Positions 1-5,953 of a stretch of 6,232 bases of DNA are shown here, piece after piece; within the stretch, counting starts at the first letter, position 1; each line of letters begins with the position of its first letter. The DNA is from an uncultured Alphaproteobacteria bacterium (GTDB lineage: Bacteria > Pseudomonadota > Alphaproteobacteria > Rs-D84): assembly GCA_946185785.1 (NCBI GenBank), contig CAMHKP010000030.1, positions 1 to 6,232 of the forward strand. Reading direction: 5' to 3'. Below the pieces are notes generated by a model. The model searched no databases and was not told where the DNA came from. It worked only from the letters and a program-made list of their open reading frames with translations. Made by a program: the position numbers and the translations under genes.

Positions 1-2
1 AC

Positions 3-80
3 GGGCTGATGCGGGTGATCCTGCTGGAGCAATTGTACCGCGCCGAGCGCATCCGCACCGGCGAACCCTACCATAAATAA
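3..80 (+). CDS. 3' end of an unidentified plus-strand gene (partial)
   Basis: An open frame enters from the left edge and ends at a TAA at 78-80, giving 25 residues that finish RAERIRTGEPYHK. I do not recognise the family. The frame is supported by codon choice: almost every codon ends in G or C (CTG, GTG, ATC, CGC, GCC, ACC, GGC), a pattern of real coding sequence that the other two frames lack. The fragment is about 60% GC (67% over bases 1-60), well above the genes to its right. The predicted end is Arg/Glu-rich and soluble, probably a C-terminal helix. It runs convergent to bamA, and the hairpin at 128-151 would terminate it after about 50 untranslated bases. Too little of the gene is present to assign a function. 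Confidence 0.6.
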   Translation, partial: GLMRVILLEQLYRAERIRTGEPYHK

Positions 81-127
81 CAGGCGTATTGGGATGTATT
101 TCCACTGATTTGCATTATTATGTTGTT

Positions 128-155
128 AAAATACCGCAATCGCGGTATTTTTTTT
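128..155. terminator. Bidirectional rho-independent terminator between convergent genes
   Basis: A perfect 10-bp inverted repeat pairs 128-137 with 142-151 around a 4-nt loop (AATC) and runs into a T tract to 155 on the plus strand. Read on the minus strand, the same stem also ends in four T. It starts about 50 nt after the stop of the left-edge gene and directly adjoins the bamA stop at 157-159, so it probably ends both transcripts. Confidence 0.85.
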
Positions 156-156
156 A

Positions 157-2409
157 TTAAAACTGTGTTTCAAACGACAGCAAGAATTTACGTTCGCGGT
201 CGTATTCGTTCATCTTTAACGGCCAGCCCCAGCTGAAATTCATTGGTCCCATTGGCGTATTCCAATATATACCGAAACCAGCCGATGTGCGCCAATCTGT
301 ATCAATATGTACATATGATGCCATCGCATCAAGGTTTTTGGTTGGTGGTTTGCCAAGTATACCATAGTCTACAAATACGAAACCTTTGACTTGATATTCG
401 TCTGGAATAAATATTGGAAAATTCATTTGTGTTGAACCATTGACTTTCCACATACCGCCAAGTGCATAATTGCCAAGACGTGAACCAACGCCAGCAATAT
501 CAAATCCACGCAAAGTTTCGCCCCCAAGGAAATAACGATACACACGTGATATGTAATTGCCATCCAGCGATTGGATATACCCAACGTCCAGTGATGTGCG
601 CAATTGCCAGCGATCATCAAAGAATTTTACCATTGCAGTAATGTCGCCAGAATAACGCATATATGTTTCTGTGCCACCAAACCCAGTATATGAAACGCCA
701 AGATTTCCAACGATACCAGTATGGGTGTTTTGCTGGAAATTTGTGTTCAAATTATAATATTTCAGGTTTGTTCCCAATGTGTACAATTGCGCATCATGCC
801 AACCACCAATTTGCAAATCATAGTTTTGATCAAACGATGCGGATAAACGTACCGTTTGTGACCAATGATCTGTTAATTTCCAGCCCATACGTCCAGCAAT
901 TGTTAATGAATCACGATCATATTGAAAACTGCCCAACGATGAATAATCATACATTGTGTATGAAACATCAAATCCAGCGGACAATTGGCGTCCGAACAAG
1001 AACGGTTCGGTGAAACTAAATAAGGCCTGCTTTTGATATTGTGCGATTGAACCACGTAATTGCACAATTTGACCACGTCCCATAAAGTTGCTTTCGGTAA
1101 TACCGGCATCGACCATAAAGCCGTTAATACTGGACCAACCAATACCACCAGATAATTCGCCCGTTGGTTGTTCTTCGACCTTGATATCCAAATTCATCAT
1201 ATTGGCATCCGCAATACGTGTTGGAACCATTTGTACATCTTTGAAATAGCGTGTGCGCATCAGGTTTTGGCGGCCTTCTTCAATTGTTTGCAATGAAAAT
1301 GGGTCGCCTTCGCGCATCGGCAACATTTGTTCAATAACGGAATCAAATGTACGTACATTGCCAAGAATGTTAATAGTATTCAAATATACACGATTTGTTT
1401 TTTGAATTTTATACACTAAATCAACAGTCTTTGTATCCGCATTTTTTGTTGGTACTGGTTCAACGTTTATAAATGCATATCCATAATCTGCAACCGCACC
1501 ACGCAGGGCAGAAATAGTTGATTCAACCTGAGATGCGTTATATGTGTCGCGTGATTCTGTTTTAAGTGCGCGTTCCAGTTCGCGTGTTGGGACATCTGGG
1601 AACGGATTATCTATTTTTATTTCACCGAATTTATATTTATCACCTTCGTCAACATCAAACACAACCGAATAATACTGGCGATCTGGGGTAAATGTGCCGT
1701 TTATGTTTTTAACATTAAAATCGACATAACCGTTGTTAAGATAGAATTGGCGCAACATTTGACCATCGTATTGTATGCGGTCTTCGTCAAAGACATCAAA
1801 TTGTGTCATAAAACGCCACCATGCATGTTCGCGTGATAATATCTGGCCGCGTAATGTACGGTCGCTGAATTCTTTGTTGCCGGTAAAATCAATGTCGGTG
1901 ATGTATGTCGGGTGACCTTCGCTAATTTCATAAACAACATTAACGCGGTTGTCGGACAATTCAATCTTTTTGGGATCAACCTTGGTTCCAAAGAACCCTT
2001 TGCGTTGATATATTGTCAATATGCGCTGGACATCGGCACCAATTGTTGATTCATCATATGATGCGCGTTCTTTTAAGCGAATTTCTTTCTTTAAATCATC
2101 AGTGGAAACTTCGTCATTTCCTTCGACTGTCACCATATTTACAATTGGCGATTCAGATACGTTGACTTTCAATGTATTGCCAGACATTTGAACATCAACA
2201 TGACCAAAATAACCGCTTTCTTGTAATTTTTTTGCGATTTGGTTTATTTGAACGCTGTCCAAATTATCGCCAACCTTGACCCCAGTTAATATGCGAACCG
2301 ATTCCGTATCCATACGTTTGTTGCCAACGACATCTATGCGTGAAACCGTTGTTGCATTTGATGCAATGGGGAATAGGGTGATAAATAATGCAAACAATAA
2401 TCTTTTCAT
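157..2409 (-). CDS. bamA: BamA, outer membrane protein assembly factor (Omp85/YaeT)
   Basis: BamA is the essential core of the BAM complex. It takes unfolded beta-barrel proteins from the periplasm and inserts them into the outer membrane. The 750-residue product has a clear signal peptide (KR followed by a hydrophobic stretch, likely cleavage after the SNA at 17-19). Five POTRA domains follow at roughly 21-87, 88-165, 168-257, 259-337 and 340-413, then a 16-strand barrel from about 417. The loop-6 signature appears as LRGF at 633-636, a conservative change from the usual VRGF. The last strands carry W-NTP-MGP (716-722) and the protein ends in Phe, as expected of a beta signal. The length is slightly below that of E. 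coli BamA (810). The ATG lies 2 nt after the rseP stop with no good Shine-Dalgarno, so translation is probably coupled to rseP. It is the last gene of the operon; skp and lpxD, often next, are absent. Confidence 0.97.
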   Translation of the reverse strand: MKRLLFALFITLFPIASNATTVSRIDVVGNKRMDTESVRILTGVKVGDNLDSVQINQIAKKLQESGYFGHVDVQMSGNTLKVNVSESPIVNMVTVEGNDEVSTDDLKKEIRLKERASYDESTIGADVQRILTIYQRKGFFGTKVDPKKIELSDNRVNVVYEISEGHPTYITDIDFTGNKEFSDRTLRGQILSREHAWWRFMTQFDVFDEDRIQYDGQMLRQFYLNNGYVDFNVKNINGTFTPDRQYYSVVFDVDEGDKYKFGEIKIDNPFPDVPTRELERALKTESRDTYNASQVESTISALRGAVADYGYAFINVEPVPTKNADTKTVDLVYKIQKTNRVYLNTINILGNVRTFDSVIEQMLPMREGDPFSLQTIEEGRQNLMRTRYFKDVQMVPTRIADANMMNLDIKVEEQPTGELSGGIGWSSINGFMVDAGITESNFMGRGQIVQLRGSIAQYQKQALFSFTEPFLFGRQLSAGFDVSYTMYDYSSLGSFQYDRDSLTIAGRMGWKLTDHWSQTVRLSASFDQNYDLQIGGWHDAQLYTLGTNLKYYNLNTNFQQNTHTGIVGNLGVSYTGFGGTETYMRYSGDITAMVKFFDDRWQLRTSLDVGYIQSLDGNYISRVYRYFLGGETLRGFDIAGVGSRLGNYALGGMWKVNGSTQMNFPIFIPDEYQVKGFVFVDYGILGKPPTKNLDAMASYVHIDTDWRTSAGFGIYWNTPMGPMNFSWGWPLKMNEYDRERKFLLSFETQF

Positions 2410-2411
2410 AA

Positions 2412-3470
2412 CTACATCAATCCAAATACCCGCGCCAAATCATTCCACATAGTTAACAGGAATAATCCAATAATGAAAACCCATCCGCACATGATTGCGA
2501 TTTCCATCCCCTTGCCACCAAGTTTGCGGCCAATTATTGCCTCTATTATCAAAATCAACAAATAGCCGCCATCCAACACCGGCAATGGTAACAGATTGAT
2601 AATCGCCAAGTTTACCGACAATAATGCAATGATAGATAACAATGCAAAGAATCCAGCCGCCATGGCATTGCCCGACACTTGTGCGATTGTGATAAACGAC
2701 CCCAGTTGTTTTGAAGAACGTTCGCCAGTCACAATTTGTTTTAATACGGTCAGCAACGTTTTTGATTGGTAATATGTTTCACGTGCGCCAGAATAAATTG
2801 CACCAAAGAAACCTTTCTTGCGCAATTCGGTTTTGCTGCCATCGGCAACAAGTCCCCAACGTTCTGCGGGTGTTAGTTTTACATGCACAATTGTTTCGCC
2901 ACGGGATACCAAGACATCAGCTTCGCGTGATGATGCCAATTCTTTGGCGATAATTATTTCGCCCCAATTAGTAATTTTTGTGCCGTCTATTTCTGTTATG
3001 ATGTCACCAGGTTTAACCCCCGCATAGAAAGCAACGCTGTCGCGTATAACTTGCCCCACAACTGGTAATTGTACTTGTTTTGGGTGGAACATAAATGTCG
3101 CAGAATATATGAACCAAGCCAAAATGAAATTCATCGTGACGCCCGCGGCAATAATTATAAATTGTTTCCAAGGCTTTGCCGATAAATAATGACCGCGTTT
3201 CTTTTCGCGTGATAGTCCAGCATATTTTTTACGGTCAAACATATCTTCTTGGCCATATATCGAAACATAACCGCCCAATGGTATGCATGCTAATTGCCAT
3301 TGTGTGCCACGTTTGTCGTGCCATTTAACGATTGCAGGACCAAAACCAATGGAAAAAGTATTTACGCGTACACCCGCCCAACGCGCTGCCAGGAAATGTC
3401 CCAGTTCGTGAATAAACACCACGACACCCAAAACAATCAACAACGCAACAATCGTCCAAATAACATGCAT
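2412..3470 (-). CDS. rseP: RseP family site-2 zinc metalloprotease
   Basis: RseP is an inner-membrane protease (peptidase M50B) that cuts substrates such as anti-sigma factors and leftover signal peptides within the membrane. The zinc site is visible: HELGH at 21-25 in the first membrane helix, and the distal NLLPLPVLDGG at 292-302, whose Asp300 is the third ligand. The motif GVTMNF at 110-115 matches the conserved second membrane region, and FGP at 43-45 is also typical. One PDZ domain is recognisable at about 130-200 (GVKPGDIITEIDG at 151-163). The protein has 352 residues, against 450 with two PDZ domains in E. coli, which fits the single-PDZ form. Two further membrane helices are predicted near 270-300 and 322-342. 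The start has a good Shine-Dalgarno. The gene sits 27 nt after cdsA and 2 nt before bamA. Whether a sigma-E type pathway exists here cannot be told from this window. Confidence 0.96.
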   Translation of the reverse strand: MHVIWTIVALLIVLGVVVFIHELGHFLAARWAGVRVNTFSIGFGPAIVKWHDKRGTQWQLACIPLGGYVSIYGQEDMFDRKKYAGLSREKKRGHYLSAKPWKQFIIIAAGVTMNFILAWFIYSATFMFHPKQVQLPVVGQVIRDSVAFYAGVKPGDIITEIDGTKITNWGEIIIAKELASSREADVLVSRGETIVHVKLTPAERWGLVADGSKTELRKKGFFGAIYSGARETYYQSKTLLTVLKQIVTGERSSKQLGSFITIAQVSGNAMAAGFFALLSIIALLSVNLAIINLLPLPVLDGGYLLILIIEAIIGRKLGGKGMEIAIMCGWVFIIGLFLLTMWNDLARVFGLM

Positions 3471-3476
3471 TTTATT

Positions 3477-3487
3477 TCCCTTTCCTT
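3477..3487 (-). promoter_or_regulatory. Ribosome binding site of rseP
   Basis: On the minus strand a purine-rich stretch AAGGAAAGGGA lies 6 nt before the rseP ATG at 3470. It holds two possible Shine-Dalgarno cores, AAGGA (farther) and GGGA (closer), and supports this start. It falls between the cdsA stop and rseP. Confidence 0.7.
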
Positions 3488-3497
3488 AGACTTCCCA

Positions 3498-4148
3498 TCA
3501 CAACATAACAAACCATATAATTGGCAATGCATAAATCCATCCATCAAAGCGATCCAGAAAACCACCATGACCTGGGATTATATTGCCAAAATCTTTTAAT
3601 TTCAGGCGGCGTTTAACCCAACTGGCGGTTAAATCACCGTATTGTGATAATAACGAAACGCTGATACCAATCCACAATAATTGTGGCATAAATGTGTCAG
3701 TGCCCAGCAATCCATATAACACCGATGCGGCTGTTCCACATACGATACCGGCAATTTGTCCAGACCATGTTTTGTGTGGTGATAAACGTTCCCACATCTT
3801 GTCAGTGCCCAATAAATTACCAAAAAACCATGCGCCAATATCGGCACTGCATATTATCAACAATAACAACAGCATTATCCACGGACGAATCGCGACCGAA
3901 TATGCCGAAAATGCAACTAAAATTAACCAAGCAAAAAATCCCCAAAATACTAACCGATTATGATTTTGCTTTTTCAATTCAGCCGGTGCACGTTTGATTG
4001 CCAAGAACATTTCAATAATCATTCCCAATGCAATGATAACCGATGCCCAACGTACCGCTGGTACACCCCAATGTTCCAGTAATGCAATTATTGCGATTAT
4101 AGCTGCTAAAACGATTCCAGCAATAATGCGTTTTGTTGTGTTTGTCAT
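3498..4148 (-). CDS. cdsA: CdsA, phosphatidate cytidylyltransferase
   Basis: CdsA joins CTP and phosphatidic acid to make CDP-diacylglycerol, the precursor of all the main phospholipids, at the inner membrane. The 216-residue protein is mostly hydrophobic helices. It holds the family signature near its C-terminus: S176 and KRR (179-181), then KD (185-186), PGHGG (192-196) and DRFD (199-202), where the paired Asp residues bind metal. The segment SADIGAWFFG at 101-110 followed by SPHKTWSG at 123-130 is the second conserved block. The open frame extends upstream to 4250, but I place the start at 4148. The extension lies inside uppS, is not hydrophobic, and the ATG at 4148 has a Shine-Dalgarno 6 nt upstream. 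The length is short against E. coli (285) because N-terminal helices are fewer. It begins 14 nt after uppS. The usual neighbour dxr is missing between it and rseP. Confidence 0.95.
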   Translation of the reverse strand: MTNTTKRIIAGIVLAAIIAIIALLEHWGVPAVRWASVIIALGMIIEMFLAIKRAPAELKKQNHNRLVFWGFFAWLILVAFSAYSVAIRPWIMLLLLLIICSADIGAWFFGNLLGTDKMWERLSPHKTWSGQIAGIVCGTAASVLYGLLGTDTFMPQLLWIGISVSLLSQYGDLTASWVKRRLKLKDFGNIIPGHGGFLDRFDGWIYALPIIWFVML

Positions 4149-4154
4149 TTGTTG

Positions 4155-4160
4155 CCCCCC
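4155..4160 (-). promoter_or_regulatory. Ribosome binding site of cdsA (decides the start)
   Basis: A run of six G on the minus strand lies 6 nt upstream of the ATG at 4148 and just after the uppS stop. It is the only convincing Shine-Dalgarno in this stretch, and favours 4148 over the longer in-frame start at 4250. Confidence 0.6.
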
Positions 4161-4162
4161 AA

Positions 4163-4921
4163 TTATTTTTTCTTGCCTGCATAGTTTGCTTTTTTGCCAC
4201 CACCAAAACGACGATTGCGACGCGCAAATTCGTCCAGTGTGCGCTGCCAAATCTTTTCAGACTTTACCAAATCTGGCCAATGTTCTGGTACAAACATTAA
4301 TTCCGCATATGCCAATTTCCACAACAAGAAATTAGAAATGCGAATTTCGTTGCTGGTGCGAACCATCAAATCAACCGGCAACAAATCACCAGTGTCCAAA
4401 TATGTTTCAAATGTTTCGCGTGTGACAGGTTCGCCATTTGCAATCGCAGCATTCGCAGCATCAACAATTTCGTCCATGCCACCATAATTCAAAGCAAATG
4501 CAACCGTTCCGCCAGTGTTTTCAGCCGATGATTCTTCCAGTTCATCACACATTTTTGCCAAGCGTTTCGGCAAACGATCGCGCGAACCAATCACGCGATA
4601 GCGTAAATTCTTTTCCAATGCGTGCTTTTTATTCTTTTTCAATTCGGTATAGAACAAGTCCATCAAGTAATCGACTTCTTCTTTGGAACGATTCCAGTTT
4701 TCCGTTGAAAATATGAAAAATGTGATTGTTGTCACACCGCGTGCGAAATACCAATCGACCAAATTTTCAAAATTTGCGATACCAGCCTTGTGTCCCATCA
4801 ACGGTGGCAAACCGCGTTGTTCAGCCCAACGACGATTCCCATCACAAATGAATGCGATATGTTTTGGTACGACATTTGGTGTCGCGTTCGTTTTTGATTT
4901 GCGTTTAAATATCTTGAACAT
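4163..4921 (-). CDS. uppS: UppS, (2E,6E)-farnesyl-diphosphate-specific undecaprenyl diphosphate synthase (cis-prenyltransferase)
   Basis: UppS adds eight isopentenyl units to farnesyl diphosphate to make undecaprenyl diphosphate, the C55 carrier for peptidoglycan and O-antigen precursors. The 252-residue protein shows the family blocks in order: DGNRRWA at 27-33 with the catalytic Asp27, GHKAG at 43-47, FSTENW at 71-76, NYGG at 145-148, and R188-TS-N-E-x-R194-x-S196-NFLLW with Glu207. These correspond to the diphosphate- and Mg-binding residues of the E. coli enzyme. The basic C-terminal RRNRRFGGGKK is also typical. Two positions differ from the usual consensus: Met149 where NYGG is normally followed by Arg, and Asn191 where RT(S/G)GE has Gly. 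The start has only a weak AAGAAG-type ribosome site, 21 nt after the frr stop. A short basic N-terminal tail (FKRKSK) precedes the domain. Confidence 0.96.
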   Translation of the reverse strand: MFKIFKRKSKTNATPNVVPKHIAFICDGNRRWAEQRGLPPLMGHKAGIANFENLVDWYFARGVTTITFFIFSTENWNRSKEEVDYLMDLFYTELKKNKKHALEKNLRYRVIGSRDRLPKRLAKMCDELEESSAENTGGTVAFALNYGGMDEIVDAANAAIANGEPVTRETFETYLDTGDLLPVDLMVRTSNEIRISNFLLWKLAYAELMFVPEHWPDLVKSEKIWQRTLDEFARRNRRFGGGKKANYAGKKK

Positions 4922-4942
4922 ATTTTCTTCTTTTGTTTTTAA

Positions 4943-5503
4943 TTACACAGACATAATATCTGCTTCTTTTTCCTTGGCAATCGCATCAACTTCGGCTGTA
5001 CGCGCATCGAACACTTTTTGAATGTTTTCTTCGAATTGACGTTGATCGTCTTCGGAAATTTCTTTATCTGTAACAGCGCGTTTGATTTTATTCATAGCGT
5101 CTTGACGAATGTTACGGATAGAAATCTTGGCTTCTTCGGCATATTTACCGGCAACCTTGGTTAATTCTTTGCGACGTTCTTCGGTAAGTGGCGGCATATT
5201 CAAACGGATAACACCACCCGCAGTCATTGGGTTCAAACCCAATCCAGAATCACGAATTGCTTTTTCAACAACGCCAGCATTGTTAATGTCCCAAACGGTG
5301 ACAGATAAAGTTTGATTGTCAGGGGTTGAAACCGTTGCCAGCTGTGAAATTGGCATATCGGAACCATATGCAGGAACGCGAACCCCGTCCAGCAAGTGTA
5401 CCGATGCGCGTCCTGTGCGCAAACCTGCAAATTCATTACGTAAAACTTCGATTGTTTGGGCTGTTTTTTGCTCAGCTTCGGCTTTTAATGCATTAAAATC
5501 CAT
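4943..5503 (-). CDS. frr: Frr, ribosome recycling factor
   Basis: RRF acts with EF-G to split the post-termination ribosome. The 186-residue product matches the family length (about 185). It has the two-domain plan: a three-helix bundle formed by about 1-30 and 105-186, with a beta domain inserted at about 31-104. Signatures are LRTGRAS at 28-34, PLTEERRKEL at 105-114 and IRNIRQDA at 129-136, the last carrying the conserved basic residues that touch the ribosome. Gln134 sits where many relatives have Arg. The frame is open upstream to 5536, but the start at 5503 is chosen because AAGGAG lies 7 nt before it and MDFNALKAEAE is the normal N-terminus. It is the first gene of the operon. pyrH, often immediately upstream, is replaced here by divergent tRNA genes. 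Confidence 0.97.
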   Translation of the reverse strand: MDFNALKAEAEQKTAQTIEVLRNEFAGLRTGRASVHLLDGVRVPAYGSDMPISQLATVSTPDNQTLSVTVWDINNAGVVEKAIRDSGLGLNPMTAGGVIRLNMPPLTEERRKELTKVAGKYAEEAKISIRNIRQDAMNKIKRAVTDKEISEDDQRQFEENIQKVFDARTAEVDAIAKEKEADIMSV

Positions 5504-5510
5504 GATAATA

Positions 5511-5516
5511 CTCCTT
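5511..5516 (-). promoter_or_regulatory. Ribosome binding site of frr (decides the start)
   Basis: A full AAGGAG on the minus strand is spaced 7 nt from the ATG at 5503. It is the best Shine-Dalgarno in the operon, and rules against the in-frame upstream start at 5536. Confidence 0.85.
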
Positions 5517-5528
5517 ATGTTTTTCAAG

Positions 5529-5556
5529 ATTAGCAAAATAAATTGACATTTAGCAA
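5529..5556 (-). promoter_or_regulatory. Candidate promoter of the frr-bamA operon
   Basis: On the minus strand TTGCTA (5556-5551) is followed after 16 nt by GCTAAT (5534-5529), a weak sigma-70-like pair. Transcription would start near 5522, leaving a leader of under 20 nt with the frr Shine-Dalgarno. A promoter is expected here because the genes upstream are divergent, but these exact boxes are a guess. Confidence 0.35.
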
Positions 5557-5571
5557 GAAGAAATATAGAAT
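5543..5571 (+). promoter_or_regulatory. Sigma-70-type promoter of the tRNA-Ala/tRNA-His unit
   Basis: A perfect TTGACA (5543-5548) is followed by a 17-nt spacer and TAGAAT (5566-5571), which matches five of six -10 consensus positions. Transcription would start near 5578, about 6 nt before tRNA-Ala. It overlaps the candidate promoter of the frr operon on the other strand. Confidence 0.75.
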
Positions 5572-5583
5572 ATCAGCTCGCAA

Positions 5584-5659
5584 GGGGTTGTAGCTCAGTT
5601 GGTAGAGCACTTGCATGGCATGCAAGGGGTCGTCGGTTCGAGTCCGATCAGCTCCACCA
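5584..5659 (+). tRNA. tRNA-Ala, anticodon GGC
   Basis: A full 76-nt cloverleaf with encoded CCA. The acceptor GGGGTTG pairs with CAGCTCC (one G-U at the third pair). The D arm is GCTC/GAGC with AGTTGGTA in the loop. The anticodon stem CTTGC/GCAAG closes a 7-nt loop ATGGCAT, placing GGC at positions 34-36, which reads the Ala codon GCC. The T arm has TTCGAGT in its loop. It sits 15 nt before tRNA-His with no terminator or promoter between, so the two are probably one transcript. Confidence 0.96.
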
Positions 5660-5674
5660 AAAAGTTTGGGGTAT

Positions 5675-5752
5675 GGCGGGTGTAGCTCAGTTGGTTAGAG
5701 CACTGGTTTGTGGTACCAGGTGTCGCCAGTTCGAATCTGGTCACCCGCCCCA
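5675..5752 (+). tRNA. tRNA-His, anticodon GTG
   Basis: A full cloverleaf including the extra 5' G (-1) at 5675 that faces C73 (5749), the hallmark of tRNA-His, plus encoded CCA at 5750-5752. The acceptor GCGGGTG pairs perfectly with CACCCGC. The anticodon stem CTGGT/ACCAG closes TTGTGGT, giving GTG. The T arm is GCCAG/CTGGT around TTCGAAT. Its 3' end from the T loop onward (5734-5753) is repeated exactly at 5900-5919, and parts of its T arm recur in inverted orientation at 5806-5820. Confidence 0.97.
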
Positions 5753-5759
5753 TTAAATC

Positions 5760-5787
5760 AAAAAATGGACCGAGAGGCCCATTTTTT
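5760..5787 (+). terminator. Terminator of the tRNA-Ala/tRNA-His transcript
   Basis: A 12-position stem pairs 5760-5771 with 5776-5787 around loop GAGA, with one A/C mismatch. The GC-rich core is followed by six T. It lies 7 nt after the tRNA-His CCA. Its A/T-rich outer arms make it usable on the minus strand too. Confidence 0.8.
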
Positions 5788-5795
5788 AATTTATC

Positions 5796-5919
5796 TGGTC
5801 GGGTTAGATTCGAACTGGCGAGAAAGCCAGTCGAACCGTAGGCGAGAGGCAGACGGAAGTATGCCGGCGAGCAGGGCGCGCGAGCCAAGGTGGCGAAGCA
5901 ATCTGGTCACCCGCCCCAT
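5796..5919. repeat. GC-rich palindromic element bounded by tRNA-His-derived ends
   Basis: This non-coding block is about 63% GC over 5801-5900, against AT-richer surroundings. On its left, 5806-5820 is an exact inverted copy of the tRNA-His T-arm segment 5724-5738, and the bases before it (GGGT, then TGGTC) resemble the reverse complement of the acceptor end. On its right, 5900-5919 is an exact direct copy of the tRNA-His 3' end. The two ends can therefore pair with each other (5806-5810 with 5900-5904, 5801-5804 with 5909-5912). Inside is a strong hairpin, 5809-5819 with 5826-5835, with one bulged A and loop GAGAAA; its right arm is again T-arm-like. No convincing protein is encoded. It could be a mobile repeat or a remnant of recombination at the tRNA. 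Confidence 0.6.
5900..5919 (+). repeat. Direct 20-nt copy of the tRNA-His 3' end (att-like)
   Basis: Exact 20-nt match to 5734-5753, covering part of the T loop, the 3' T strand, the 3' acceptor strand, C73, CCA and one further base. The bases just outside differ on both sides (G versus C before, T versus G after), so the repeat is sharply bounded. The copies are 146 nt apart. A tRNA 3'-end duplication is the classic footprint of integrase-mediated insertion, but no integrase is present between them. Confidence 0.75.
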
Positions 5920-5923
5920 GAAT

Positions 5924-5951
5924 AAAAAACGCACCAAACGGTGCGGTTTTT
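5924..5951. terminator. Bidirectional terminator after the tRNA-His-end copy
   Basis: The stem CGCACC/GGTGCG (5930-5935 with 5940-5945) has loop AAAC. It is extended by A/T pairs after one mismatch and flanked by a T run on each strand. On the minus strand it follows the stop of the small gene at 5954 by 2 nt; on the plus strand it follows the tRNA-end copy. Confidence 0.8.
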
Positions 5952-5953
5952 AT

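Noticed and set aside
663..1013. Plus-strand open frames antisense to bamA, and similar ones opposite rseP, cdsA, uppS and frr
   Set aside because: They are shadows of the minus-strand genes, with no domain or ribosome site of their own.
4149..4250. Longer N-terminus for CdsA
   Set aside because: The extra 34 residues lie within uppS, are not like the family, and a better-placed ATG with a G-rich ribosome site exists at 4148.
5504..5536. Longer N-terminus for Frr
   Set aside because: The start at 5503 has AAGGAG at ideal spacing and gives the normal family length.
5796..5821. A separate tRNA gene on the minus strand suggested by a T-arm-like sequence followed by ACCCGACCA
   Set aside because: Only the T-arm and acceptor 3' part are present, the T stem cannot pair correctly, and no D or anticodon arm precedes it; it is a tRNA-His fragment.
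5595..5888. 97-residue minus-strand open frame across both tRNAs and the GC-rich block
   Set aside because: It is the antisense of two well-formed tRNA genes; stretches such as RFELATPGTTNQCSNQLSYTR are typical false proteins read from tRNA complements.
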